A DNA stretch of 64,000 bases from assembly GCF_024584515.1 (NCBI RefSeq), contig NZ_CP102173.1, positions 3,627,612 through 3,691,611 on the forward strand. Direction: 5' to 3'. Source of the DNA: Aeromicrobium wangtongii. Its GTDB lineage: Bacteria > Actinomycetota > Actinomycetes > Propionibacteriales > Nocardioidaceae. A model generated the notes under the pieces. The model made no database searches. It was not told the origin of the DNA and was given only the letters and a program-made list of their open reading frames with translations. Positions 20,220 through 28,805 of this stretch are shown here, piece after piece. A program made the position numbers and the translations under genes. Each line of letters opens with the position of its first letter. Positions within the stretch are counted from its first letter, which is position 1.

Positions 20220-20918
20220 ATGACCCGCACCGAGGAGTACGCACCCGGACGTCTGCTGGACGTCCGTGGCGAGACCGGACCAGTGGTCCTGCTGTGGCAC
20301 GGCCGCGGCGCCGACGCCCGCGGCGTCCTGGCGACGCTGAGCGAGCGCATCGCCGGGCACGGACTGACCGTCGTGACGGCCGACTGGGACGCGGACCGCC
20401 CCGACGGCGGGCGCGGCGACCTGCTGGGATCACTGGGCCGGGCGCGCGAGCTGGCGGTCGAGCGCGACCAGGACCCGGACACCATCACGGTCGCCGGGTG
20501 GTCGCTGGGCGCGGTGGCCGCGACCGGGCTGGCGCTGGACACCGAGGGACTGGGGCTCGGCGTGGGGGCCCTGGTGCTGATCGCCCCCGCCGACGGGCCC
20601 CGGGCCGTCAACGCGCTGTCCGGGCGGCCGCTGCCAGCGTCCCTGCCCGACGGGGCGGGTCGGTGCCACATCGACATCGTCTACGGCGACAGCGACACCG
20701 TCACGCCGCCGGACATGGTCTGCGGGCTGGAGCTCCGCCTGCGGGCCGCCGGCTGGGCGACGTCCCTGCACGAGCTGGACGGCGACCACGGCGATGTCGT
20801 CGGGTCGACGTACGACGAGCGGCGCGATGCCTACGTCCCGGCCGCCACGCCCCGCGCGCTCGCCGGCGCGACCGCGACCGCGCAGGTCATCGCCGCGGCG
20901 GCTACTTCTTCTTCGTGA
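20220..20918 (+). CDS. Alpha/beta-hydrolase, dienelactone-hydrolase-like
   Basis: A 232-residue single-domain hydrolase. Catalytic residues are readable: nucleophile elbow GWSLG, acid in YGDSDTVTPP and His in DGDHGD. HGRGAD after the first strand forms the oxyanion region. The substrate is unknown. The last 30 residues are Ala/Thr-rich and disordered. The 3' end overlaps the convergent lipoprotein gene by 17 bp. Confidence 0.82.
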   Translation: MTRTEEYAPGRLLDVRGETGPVVLLWHGRGADARGVLATLSERIAGHGLTVVTADWDADRPDGGRGDLLGSLGRARELAVERDQDPDTITVAGWSLGAVAATGLALDTEGLGLGVGALVLIAPADGPRAVNALSGRPLPASLPDGAGRCHIDIVYGDSDTVTPPDMVCGLELRLRAAGWATSLHELDGDHGDVVGSTYDERRDAYVPAATPRALAGATATAQVIAAAATSSS

Positions 20919-22614
20919 CGAAGCCCACCGAGGCCCAGTCGGGCTGCTCGAACTGGGCTGCGCCGTAGTTGACCAGGCCGCCGCGCACGCCGACGACCGT
21001 GGGTGTGACCGCGAGCGGGACCACGGGCGCCTCGGCCATCAGCCACTCGTCCAGCTTGGAGATGCGCCGCAGGAGCAGGTTCTCGTCCAGCGTGCCCAGG
21101 ACGGTGGCGAAGCCGGTGCCGAACCGCGCCGGGCCGATGCCGGTGTAGTTCTGCGGCGAGTCCAGGGGGAAGTAGAACGGCTCGGCGGCCGCGACGGGGA
21201 ACGGCGAGGCGCGGCGCATGAACGTCACCAGGTCGAAGTCGAGCGGGATGACGACGTCGTCGAAGAAGGTCGCCGCGGGCACGGGACGCTGGGTCACCGT
21301 GATGCCGATCTCCGCGAGGTCCTTGGCGATCGCGTCCGCCCGGGCAGCATTGGCCGGGGTGCCGTCGGGGACGGGCATCGTCAGCTCCAGCGGCTTGCCG
21401 TCCTTGGTGACCTTCCCGTCCGCTCCGGCGGTGTAGCCGGCGTCGGCCAGCAACGCGCGCGCCGCGGCCGGATCGTGGCTGATCTGCCGCGCGGCGTTGC
21501 GATAGCCCTGCTGGCCCGGGACCAGGAGCAGACTGCCCAGTGGCTCCGCCGGGGCGCCCAGCGGCGTGGCCGCCATCGTGGCGATGGGGCCACGGTCGAT
21601 GGCCCGGGCCACGGCGCGGCGCACGTTGACGTCCGCGAGCGGCCCGCGACCCCCGTTGAGCGTCACCTGCGACCAGTCGACGCCCGCTGCCCGCTGGATC
21701 GTCCCGGTGCCCTTGGCCGTGTCGTACGTGGACGCCTGCAGGTCGACCGCGTCGAGCTCGTCATTGACGTAGGCCTCGGCCTGCACCGACGGGTCCGCGA
21801 TGTTCCAGGTGATCTTGTCCAGCTTGGGCGGGTCGCCCCACCAGCGCGGATTCGGCTCCTGGGTGATCAGACCCTTCGCGCGGTCGATCGAGGTCACGAC
21901 GAAGGGACCGTTGGAAGAGATCGCGCGCGACCGGAACGCCTTGTTGAACAGCTTGGGGGAGGCCGAGACATTGGCGGCCAGGCGCGGGTACACGTACTGC
22001 TGCCACTCGGCCGTGGGCTCCTTGAACGTCACGGCGTACGTGAACTTGTCCTTGCCCACGGTGATGGCCGAGATGTTGTCGTAGCCGGCCGTGGAGATGA
22101 CCTGGAAGTCGTCGTTCGAGCCGTTCTGAGCCTTCCAGAACGCGATCATGTCCTGGGCGGTGATCGCGGTGCCGCCCTGCCAGACGGCCTTGGGGTTGAG
22201 CTCGACCTTGACGGTCAGCGGATTCTTGTCGGTGACCTCGACGGACTTCGCGTAGTCGGGGTCGACCTCCCAGCCGCCGTCGGCGGTGATGCGCACGGCG
22301 CTGCCCGTCGTCGGTGCGAGGATCCTGGCTGCGTCGGAGTCGGCGGCATCGGACTGCAGCGGATTGAAGTTCTTGGGCAGCGTCGCCGCGGCCAGTCGCA
22401 GCGTGCCGCCCTGGGCGACATCGGCGGGCTCGGCGGTGCGCCAGGCGGTGCTGGGCAGCGCGGTCTCGGCGGGGGTCTTCGCCGACGTGCTGCTCGTGGG
22501 GGTCTGGCTGGTCTTGGAACTCGGCTCGTCCTTGCTGGACGACGAGGAGCATCCGGAGAGCACGAGGCTCCCGGCCAGCAGGACGGACGCGACCGCAGCG
22601 ACGGGGGAACGCAT
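20902..22614 (-). CDS. ABC transporter solute-binding lipoprotein, family 5 (OppA/DppA-like)
   Basis: A 570-residue lipoprotein with signal and lipobox LVLSGC, a Ser/Thr-rich tether, then the family 5 fold (GGTLRLAAATLPKNFNPLQ; YAVTFKEPTAEWQQYVYP; LADVNVRRAVARAIDR). It should bind peptides or similar solutes outside the membrane. No permease or ATPase gene is adjacent, so it is an orphan that may serve a distant transporter. The ATG at 22614 directly precedes the signal peptide, although no strong Shine-Dalgarno sequence is visible. Confidence 0.88.
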   Translation of the reverse strand: MRSPVAAVASVLLAGSLVLSGCSSSSSKDEPSSKTSQTPTSSTSAKTPAETALPSTAWRTAEPADVAQGGTLRLAAATLPKNFNPLQSDAADSDAARILAPTTGSAVRITADGGWEVDPDYAKSVEVTDKNPLTVKVELNPKAVWQGGTAITAQDMIAFWKAQNGSNDDFQVISTAGYDNISAITVGKDKFTYAVTFKEPTAEWQQYVYPRLAANVSASPKLFNKAFRSRAISSNGPFVVTSIDRAKGLITQEPNPRWWGDPPKLDKITWNIADPSVQAEAYVNDELDAVDLQASTYDTAKGTGTIQRAAGVDWSQVTLNGGRGPLADVNVRRAVARAIDRGPIATMAATPLGAPAEPLGSLLLVPGQQGYRNAARQISHDPAAARALLADAGYTAGADGKVTKDGKPLELTMPVPDGTPANAARADAIAKDLAEIGITVTQRPVPAATFFDDVVIPLDFDLVTFMRRASPFPVAAAEPFYFPLDSPQNYTGIGPARFGTGFATVLGTLDENLLLRRISKLDEWLMAEAPVVPLAVTPTVVGVRGGLVNYGAAQFEQPDWASVGFVTKKK

Positions 22615-22635
22615 GATGGGGGGGTGCCACCGGCA

Positions 22636-22674
22636 ACGGGCCGACACCCACCACTGGTGGAGGTGTCGGCCCGT
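22636..22674 (-). terminator. Terminator after the rpsF-rplI operon
   Basis: Arms ACGGGCCGACACC (22636-22648) and GGTGTCGGCCCGT (22662-22674) form a perfect 13-bp stem with a 13-nt loop that can itself pair partly. It starts 8 nt past the rplI stop and has no U tract, as is common in high-GC actinobacteria. It separates the ribosomal operon from the lipoprotein gene on the same strand. Confidence 0.8.
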
Positions 22675-22682
22675 CGAGGGGA

Positions 22683-23129
22683 CTACTTCGCGGCGACCAC
22701 GTTGATCTTGACCTGCGCGCTCACCTCGGGGTGAACGCGGACGGAGACCGTGTGGGCTCCGAGCGACTTGATCGGGTTACCGACCTCGATACGACGCTTG
22801 TCGACCTTGGCACCGGCCTCGCCGAGGGCCTCGGCGATGTCGGAGACGGTGACGGCGCCGAACAGGCGTCCACCCGCACCGGCGCGAACCGGGACGTTGA
22901 TGGGAGCCGACTCGAGGTTGCCCTTGATGCTCTTGGCTTCCTCGAGGTCGTGGACGGCGTGCGCATCGCGCGCGGCCTGGATGGACTCGACCTGCTTGGC
23001 AGCGCCCTTGCTCCACCGGATGGCGAAGTTGCGCGGCAGCAGGAAGTTACGGCCGTAGCCGTCCTTGACCTCGACGATGTCGCCGGGGGCTCCGAGGTTC
23101 GTGACCTCGTGCGTGAGAATGAGCTTCAT
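22683..23129 (-). CDS. rplI: 50S ribosomal protein L9
   Basis: 148 residues with the L9 N-terminal signature ([32 protein letters not shown]) and a long connecting helix to the C-terminal rRNA-binding domain. It is the last gene of rpsF-ssb-rpsR-rplI, 9 nt after rpsR, and is followed by a strong hairpin. Confidence 0.97.
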   Translation of the reverse strand: MKLILTHEVTNLGAPGDIVEVKDGYGRNFLLPRNFAIRWSKGAAKQVESIQAARDAHAVHDLEEAKSIKGNLESAPINVPVRAGAGGRLFGAVTVSDIAEALGEAGAKVDKRRIEVGNPIKSLGAHTVSVRVHPEVSAQVKINVVAAK

Positions 23130-23138
23130 CAGTTCCCC

Positions 23139-23375
23139 TTAACGGCCGGTGGTCGTGTACGGCAGCAGGGCCATCTCGCGGGCGTTCTTGATGGCCTTGG
23201 CGATCAGACGCTGCTCCTGGACGGAGACACCCGTGACGCGACGCGCGCGGATCTTGCCGCGGTCGGAGATGAACTTGCGCAGCAGCGCGGTGTCCTTGTA
23301 GTTGATTTCGGTGACCTTGGCCGCGGTGAGCGGGTTGCTCTTCTTCTTCGGCTTCCGGACGACTGGCTTTGCCAT
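23139..23375 (-). CDS. rpsR: 30S ribosomal protein S18
   Basis: 78 residues, with [25 protein letters not shown] as the conserved S18 core. It partners S6 on 16S rRNA. The start lies 49 nt after the ssb stop. No Cys zinc motif is present, so this is the C-minus (zinc-independent) form; many actinobacteria carry a second copy elsewhere. Confidence 0.97.
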   Translation of the reverse strand: MAKPVVRKPKKKSNPLTAAKVTEINYKDTALLRKFISDRGKIRARRVTGVSVQEQRLIAKAIKNAREMALLPYTTTGR

Positions 23376-23424
23376 GTTGCTCCTGTGGTGAAAATCCTGA
23401 CCTGACGGTCAGTGACGTGAGTAT

Positions 23425-23976
23425 TTAGAAGGGGGGCTCTTCGGACGCGCCGGAGTTTCCGCCCCATGAGCCGGATCCACCCTGGGCCGGCTGCGACGAC
23501 CAGGGGTCGTTGGCCGGTGCCTGGGCGCCTCCGCCGGAGTTTCCTCCGCCGAAGCCGCCACCTGAGTTGTTGCCGCCGCCACCGAAGCCACCGCCGCCGC
23601 CACCGCCGGAGCGGTTGGCGCGGGTGACCTTGGCCGTGGCGAAGCGCAGCGAGGGACCGATCTCGTTGACGGTCATCTCGACGCTGGTGCCCCGCGAGCC
23701 GTCCTGTCGCTCGAAGTTACGGATGCTCAGCGGGCCCTGGACGATGACCTGCTGACCCTTCTGCAACGACTCCGCGACGTTCTCGGCCAGCTGGCGCCAC
23801 GCGGCGCAGCGGATGAACAGAGCCTCGCCGTCCTTCCACTCGTTCGTCTGACGATCGAAGGTTCGAGGCGTCGAGGCGACGGTGAAGTTGGCGACTGCGG
23901 CGCCCGAAGGAGTGAACTTCAGCTCCGGGTCGTCGGTGAGGTTGCCGATGACGGTGATGATCGTTTCGCCTGCCAT
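23425..23976 (-). CDS. ssb: Single-stranded DNA-binding protein
   Basis: 183 residues. An OB-fold ([16 protein letters not shown] to about 115) is followed by a Gly/Asn-rich linker and the acidic tip SEEPPF, which recruits partner proteins. It coats single-stranded DNA at forks and in repair. The ATG at 23976 (MAGETI) is preferred over an upstream in-frame ATG because it gives the family N-terminus. Confidence 0.96.
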   Translation of the reverse strand: MAGETIITVIGNLTDDPELKFTPSGAAVANFTVASTPRTFDRQTNEWKDGEALFIRCAAWRQLAENVAESLQKGQQVIVQGPLSIRNFERQDGSRGTSVEMTVNEIGPSLRFATAKVTRANRSGGGGGGGFGGGGNNSGGGFGGGNSGGGAQAPANDPWSSQPAQGGSGSWGGNSGASEEPPF

Positions 23977-24078
23977 GGGGCGCAGCCTTTCAGGTGTGTG
24001 GGTGTCTGGCTCGAGTGTTCCGCACAGATGTCGGGAGCGCAGGCGCTCGTCCACATTGCGAGGAACAGTGCTTCAGGC

Positions 24079-24375
24079 CTACTTCACGTCGGGACGTGTG
24101 ACCTTCGTACGCACAACGGACTCGTTGAGCGTCAGCTGGCGATCGAGCTCCTTGACCGTGGCGGGCTCGGCCTTGAGCTGGACGACGGCGTAGATGCCCT
24201 CGTTCTTCTTGTTGATCTCGTAGGCAAGACGGCGCTTGCCCCACACGTCGACCTCGTCGACGGAGCCGCCGTCCTGGCGCACGACGTTGAGGTACGTGTC
24301 CAGGCTGGGGGCGACGGTACGTTCTTCGAGATCAGGATCAAGGATGATCATGACTTCGTACGGGCGCAGTGACAT
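24079..24375 (-). CDS. rpsF: 30S ribosomal protein S6
   Basis: 98 residues with the S6 signature [18 protein letters not shown] and the conserved [18 protein letters not shown] block. It is the first gene of the four-gene operon. AAGGAG precedes the start. The leader holds a hairpin that may bind the S6-S18 complex. Confidence 0.97.
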   Translation of the reverse strand: MSLRPYEVMIILDPDLEERTVAPSLDTYLNVVRQDGGSVDEVDVWGKRRLAYEINKKNEGIYAVVQLKAEPATVKELDRQLTLNESVVRTKVTRPDVK

Positions 24376-24385
24376 TCAGTCTCCT

Positions 24386-24440
24386 TCGGACTAAACGGCT
24401 ACGGGGATTCCGTAGCAGGAGTGGTTGCCAAACAGCAACC
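24386..24440 (-). promoter_or_regulatory. rpsF leader hairpins, possible S6:S18-binding autoregulatory RNA
   Basis: In the 65 nt before rpsF two stems are visible: GCTACGG/CCGTAGC (24398-24416, 7 bp, loop of 5) and GGTTGC/GCAACC (24423-24440, 6 bp, loop of 6). A CCG triplet follows the stem nearer the gene on the RNA strand. Leaders of many rpsF operons carry a CCG-containing stem that binds S6:S18 and represses translation; this is a candidate by position and shape only. Confidence 0.45.
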
Positions 24441-24489
24441 GCCCAAGTCTACGGGACCACCGCCGTCCGGGGGAAATCCGCCGCCCAGA

Positions 24490-24570
24490 CCGCGAGTGGT
24501 GGATTCTGGGGATTCTGGGACGGCGTGTCGTCCGAGCTTGCACCACTCGGTCACCGGTTTGCACCACTCG
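24490..24570 (-). repeat. Left inverted REP-like repeat at the DUF559 gene
   Basis: An 81-nt element starting CCGCGAGTGGTGG and ending GCACCACTCG. Against the reverse complement of 25625-25708 I count about 72 of 81 matches. It holds three copies of the CACCACTCG/CGAGTGGTG word. It covers the last codons and stop of the DUF559 gene (which ends at 24551). Confidence 0.85.
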
Positions 24571-25543
24571 GACGTGGGGGGCGCGGTGGCTCGTCCCGGA
24601 CGAACCGCAGCAACCGGGTGCTGAGCTGCGCCTGTCCGATCCGGCTCACGGACGCGCGCCGCGCCTCCGCCCGCCACACGTCCAGGCGTCCGGGCAGGTG
24701 CGGGAGCCCTGCGGCGTCCTCGGCGTCCCGGACGATCAGCTCCGGCGCCCGGAGGATCTCGCTGGCGATGTAGCCATAGCGCTGCAGGCCCGACCGGGCG
24801 AGCATCTTCTCGCGCCGCAGGTCGTCCTGGTGCCGGATCCGGTCGCGGTGGTCGGCGCCGTCGTACTCGGCGGCCCGGTTCGTCCCGCGGATCCGCAGGT
24901 CGACCCGCGCCACCTCGACCCCGGCAGCATTGAGCACCACGTGCTGCGGATCGACCGGGATGCCCGACAGCTCGTGCAGCAGGCGCAGCATCGTCTCCCA
25001 CCACGACTCGCTACGTCCGTCCGCCAGCGGCAGCGCGCGGCGCAGCACGCGGACGCCACGCCGTCCCGGTCGCATCGTGGCCCGGATGCGCTTGACCGAG
25101 GTGTGCCCCAGGTACAGCGCCGAGTCGATCACCGCGACGAGATCGAGCAGTGCCAGGTGCTCGGCGAGCTCGACGATCGTCCACTCCGCCGACGCCAGCG
25201 GGACGTCGTCGAACCGCTCCCGGTGACCGGGCGGGATGTCGCAGCGCCGGACGTACACCCCACGCCGGTCCAGATGAACCCCCTCGCCGGAGGTGCACGC
25301 GATGACGGGACGCTGCTCGTCGAGCATCGGCAACCACCAGCCACGCACCTCCGCGCTGGTGAGGTGGGTGAACACGGCGTCGTCCGGGAGCATGACTGCG
25401 ATGGCTCGGCAGGTCGACGGCAGGTGGTCGGCGGTGGTGGCCAGCTGCGAGACGCCGGCGACCGGGTGCGTGAACCATCGGCTGCGCAGGATGTCCGGGC
25501 TGAATCCGCGATCCTCGGCGTCGCGGTGGCGAATGGGGTCCAT
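24551..25543 (-). CDS. DUF559-type (Vsr-like nuclease fold) protein with AbiEi-like N-terminal half
   Basis: 330 residues. The first 170 residues (DAVFTHLTSAEVRGWWLP, then ECTSGEGVHLDRRGVYVRR-like and WTIVELAEHLALLDLVAVID) follow the pattern of AbiEi/type IV antitoxin-like proteins. The C-terminal half is a PD-(D/E)XK fold of the DUF559/Vsr group, with candidate catalytic residues Glu183, Asp215, Glu226 and Asp228 (in AEYDG). Stand-alone genes of this type are scattered through actinobacterial genomes and their role is not established. The final residues (PSGANR) and the stop lie within the left flanking repeat. No partner toxin is adjacent. Confidence 0.78.
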   Translation of the reverse strand: MDPIRHRDAEDRGFSPDILRSRWFTHPVAGVSQLATTADHLPSTCRAIAVMLPDDAVFTHLTSAEVRGWWLPMLDEQRPVIACTSGEGVHLDRRGVYVRRCDIPPGHRERFDDVPLASAEWTIVELAEHLALLDLVAVIDSALYLGHTSVKRIRATMRPGRRGVRVLRRALPLADGRSESWWETMLRLLHELSGIPVDPQHVVLNAAGVEVARVDLRIRGTNRAAEYDGADHRDRIRHQDDLRREKMLARSGLQRYGYIASEILRAPELIVRDAEDAAGLPHLPGRLDVWRAEARRASVSRIGQAQLSTRLLRFVRDEPPRPPRPSGANR

Positions 25544-25624
25544 CGGACCACGGTCGAGCCGCCCGCCCGGGACCCGCCACGTCCGTCGTACCGGCTGTGG
25601 ACGCGCCGGCGCTGTCCACAACGA

Positions 25625-25708
25625 CCGCGAGTGGTGCATTCCCGACACCGAGTGGTGCAAGCTCGGGCGACACGCCGTCTCAGAATCCCCAACATCCACC
25701 ACTCGCGG
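25625..25708 (+). repeat. Right inverted REP-like repeat at the DUF559 gene
   Basis: An 84-nt element that begins CCGCGAGTGGTG and ends CACCACTCGCGG, a perfect 12-nt terminal inverted repeat. It contains a second direct CGAGTGGTG word. It lies between the DUF559 start (25543) and the MOSC gene (25736) and is inverted relative to the left copy. Confidence 0.85.
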
Positions 25709-25735
25709 AAATGGGGGCGGAACTAGGGTGGGGGG

Positions 25736-26308
25736 GTGGAGCTTGAGCTGGTTTCCCTGGTCGTGTCGCCGGTGCGGCGGATGGACGGGCGGCCGCGCGA
25801 CGGGATGACGCCGTATGACGGGGACGAGACGCCGTCGACCGTCCGGGTCCGGGCGCACAAGGGACTGGTCGGCGACCGGTACTTCAACACCCGGTTCACC
25901 TACGCGTCCGTGACGATGATCGCCGCGGAGAAGATCGAGCAGCTCGAGAGGCAGATCGCCGGCGAGGGCCTGTTCCCGGCGACCAACACCCCGTTCGACC
26001 CGGTGCTCGCGCGCCGCAACCTGGTGACCCGCGGCCTGGACGTCGACGCGCTGGTGCGGCACACCTTCACCCTGGACGCCGGTCACGGGCCGATCCGCTT
26101 CCGGTCGATCACCCCCGCCAATCCGTGCGCGTGGCTGAACGTCGTCTACGCCGACGGGGCCCACCAGGCACTGCGCGGGCACGCCGGCATCCGCTGCGAG
26201 CCGCTGGACGACGGGCAGCTGTCGGTCGGGCCGGCGCTCGTCACCGACATCGCTCCGATCCCGCAGGACGAGCTGACCCGTCAGGTGCGCCGCGCGCCCG
26301 TGGCCTGA
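25736..26308 (+). CDS. MOSC-domain protein
   Basis: 190 residues. VSPVRRMDGRPRDG and the later GLVGDRYF match the MOSC (molybdenum cofactor sulfurase C-terminal) fold, which handles sulfur on metal centres. NPCAWLNVVY contains the conserved Cys of this family. The partner reaction is unknown. The GTG is 6 nt after TAGGGT, compatible with a leaderless mRNA. Its 3' end overlaps convergent hrpB by 28 bp. Confidence 0.75.
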   Translation: MELELVSLVVSPVRRMDGRPRDGMTPYDGDETPSTVRVRAHKGLVGDRYFNTRFTYASVTMIAAEKIEQLERQIAGEGLFPATNTPFDPVLARRNLVTRGLDVDALVRHTFTLDAGHGPIRFRSITPANPCAWLNVVYADGAHQALRGHAGIRCEPLDDGQLSVGPALVTDIAPIPQDELTRQVRRAPVA

Positions 26309-28803
26309 GCCTGCGTCGGGTCCTCCGGCCAGGCGTGCTTGGGATAGCGGCCGCGCAGCTCGGCGCGCACCTGCCGGTACGGCCCGGCCCAGAACGACTC
26401 CAGGTCGGCGGTGACCGCAGCGGGCCGGCGGGCCGGGGTCAGCAGGTGCAGCAGCAGCGGCACCCGCCCGTCCGCGATGCGGGGCGTCGCGGTCCACCCG
26501 AAGGCGTCCTGCAGCCGCACCGACAGCACCGGCTGCTCGGTGCCCGTCGCCCCGTACTCGACCCGGGCGCCCTTGCCGTTCGGCAGCGTGACCCTCTCGG
26601 GGGCCAGCTCGTCGAGGCGTCCGGCCGCGGGCCACGGCAGCAACCGGCGTAGCGCCGACAGGACGTCGATGCGGCCCAGGTCGCGGCTGCCCCGCACGCG
26701 GGCGAGATCGGCACCGAGCCAGGCATCGATGCGGGTCAGCAGCGCCTCGTCTCCGACATCGGGCCACGGCTCGCCGAGCGCGTCGTGCAGGAAGGCCATC
26801 CGGCGGCGCAGCGCGACCGCAGCCTCGCTCCACGGCAGCATCGCAAGGCCCTCGCGGGACAAGCCGTCGGCGACCGCCGCCGCGACCGCGTCCGGCGGCG
26901 GATCGGCCAACGGGACGGCCGACAGCTCGATCGCCCCGAGCCGGGTGACCCGGCGGGCCACGATCCGGCCGCCGGCCCAGGTGACCTCGTCGGCCTCCTG
27001 CCACACGCCGGACGCCGCATCGAGCGCGATGTCCTCGGTGATGGGCGCCGCCGACCGGATCGTGGCGTCCCGCGCGCCGGGACGCCGCTCGGCATCGGCG
27101 ATCGCGATCCACGGCAGCCCTGCGAGCGACGGGTCGGCAGCGCGGAAGGCCGCCCCGGTGCCGGACACCATGAGGTACGACCCGCCACCGGAGCGTCGGC
27201 GCGCGATGCGTCCGGGGTGCGCCAGGGCCACGACGGTGCCGACCGCGAGATCGTCGGTCAGCCCGGTCCGGGACGTGCGCGTCGGCAGCAGCGACTCCAG
27301 CCGTGCGACGGCCTCGGCCCACGACCGGGCCGCCGGTCCGCCACGCCGCACGCCACGCAGCGCCGCGACCAGGTCGCCGCCGGGCGCGCGGACGTCATCG
27401 TCCAGCAGCGCGACGACCTCGGCCGCCCGATGTGCACCGACGGCCTCGGCCCCGTCGAGCAGGGCGCGGGCCAGCCGGGGATCGGCCGGGACCTGGGCCA
27501 TCGCGCGGCCGCGGTCCGTGATGGCGCCGGTGGCGTCGATCGCGCCGAGGCCGACCAGGGTCTGGCGGGCCGTCTCGAGCGCGGGCGGCGGCGGTGGGTC
27601 GAGCAGGGCCAGGCTCGCACCGTCGACATCGCCCCACGCGGCGAGCTCGAGGCAGAAGCCGGTCAGGTCGGCGACGGCGATCTCCGGCGCCGGGTGCGCG
27701 GGCAGGTGGGCGTGATCGGCGCGCGACCAGCACCGGTGCACGACGCCGGGTGCCTCACGCCCCGCGCGGCCGGCCCGCTGCTCGGCCGCGGATCGGCTCA
27801 CCCGCACCGTCACGAGCGCGGGCAGCCCGCGAACCTGGTCGGTGCGCGGCTCGCGGGACAGTCCGGCGTCGACCACGATGCGCACGCCCGGCACCGTCAG
27901 GGACGACTCGGCGACCGCGGTCGACACCACGATCCGGCGACGCGCTCCCTGGGTGAGAGCCCGGTCCTGCTCCTGGGCGGGGAGCCGGCCGTGCAGCGCC
28001 AGCACGTCGACGTCGCCCAGCCCGGAGAGCCGGCGCATGACCCCGTCCACCTCGCCGACGCCCGGCACGAACACCAGCACGTCACCGGGGTCGGTGGAGA
28101 CGGCGTGGCGGACCGTGGCGGCCACGTGGTCCAGGAAGCGTGGCGGCACGCCGCGCTCGTCGGTCGGCAGGACGCCCGGCGGCGGGGGGGCCCAGTGCGT
28201 CGTGACGGGGTGCAGGGCTCCGGGCACGTCGACGACGGGGACCGGACCGGTCGTCGAGGCAGCCAGCGTCGCGGCCGTGCGCTCGGCCTCGACGGTCGCC
28301 GACATCGCGACCAGCAGCAGGTCGTCGCGCACCGTCGCGCGGACGTCGACCAGGAAGGCCAGCGCCAGGTCCGCGTCGAGCTGCCGCTCGTGCACCTCGT
28401 CCAGGACGACCGCCGCGACGCCCGGCAGCTCCGGATCGCGCTGGAGCCGGCGCAGCAGCACCCCGGTGGTCACGAACTCGATCCGGGTGTCCGGCCCGAC
28501 CGCCCGGTCACCGCGCACGGTGTGGCCCACGGTCTGGCCGACCCGCTCACCCAGCAGGCTTGCGAGCCGCCGGGCCGCGGCACGGGCCGCGATGCGGCGC
28601 GGCTGGGTCACCACCACCCGGCCGCCGCCGGCGACCATCGCGGCCACCGCCGGCGGCACCAGCGTCGTCTTGCCGGTGCCCGGTGGAGCCTGCATCACGG
28701 CGACGCCCTGCTCGCGCAGAGCGATCTCCAGCGCGGGCAGCCCGGACCGGACCGGTAGATCGGGAGGGTTCTCCAGCAGTCGCCGGATCAGGTCGGGAGG
28801 CAC
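26281..28803 (-). CDS. hrpB: ATP-dependent RNA helicase HrpB
   Basis: 840 residues, normal for HrpB. Walker A APPGTGKTT is at about 39-47, the DEAH-type box is DEVH at 135-138, motif III is SAT and motif VI is QRAGRAGR. HA2/OB-like and HrpB-specific C-terminal domains follow. Its role in bacteria is poorly defined. The GTG start is 2 nt after the stop of the aldo/keto reductase gene; an apparent fusion of the two in one frame is coincidental. It is the last gene of the six-gene operon. Confidence 0.93.
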   Translation of the reverse strand: MPPDLIRRLLENPPDLPVRSGLPALEIALREQGVAVMQAPPGTGKTTLVPPAVAAMVAGGGRVVVTQPRRIAARAAARRLASLLGERVGQTVGHTVRGDRAVGPDTRIEFVTTGVLLRRLQRDPELPGVAAVVLDEVHERQLDADLALAFLVDVRATVRDDLLLVAMSATVEAERTAATLAASTTGPVPVVDVPGALHPVTTHWAPPPPGVLPTDERGVPPRFLDHVAATVRHAVSTDPGDVLVFVPGVGEVDGVMRRLSGLGDVDVLALHGRLPAQEQDRALTQGARRRIVVSTAVAESSLTVPGVRIVVDAGLSREPRTDQVRGLPALVTVRVSRSAAEQRAGRAGREAPGVVHRCWSRADHAHLPAHPAPEIAVADLTGFCLELAAWGDVDGASLALLDPPPPPALETARQTLVGLGAIDATGAITDRGRAMAQVPADPRLARALLDGAEAVGAHRAAEVVALLDDDVRAPGGDLVAALRGVRRGGPAARSWAEAVARLESLLPTRTSRTGLTDDLAVGTVVALAHPGRIARRRSGGGSYLMVSGTGAAFRAADPSLAGLPWIAIADAERRPGARDATIRSAAPITEDIALDAASGVWQEADEVTWAGGRIVARRVTRLGAIELSAVPLADPPPDAVAAAVADGLSREGLAMLPWSEAAVALRRRMAFLHDALGEPWPDVGDEALLTRIDAWLGADLARVRGSRDLGRIDVLSALRRLLPWPAAGRLDELAPERVTLPNGKGARVEYGATGTEQPVLSVRLQDAFGWTATPRIADGRVPLLLHLLTPARRPAAVTADLESFWAGPYRQVRAELRGRYPKHAWPEDPTQAQATGARRT

Positions 28804-28805
28804 GA

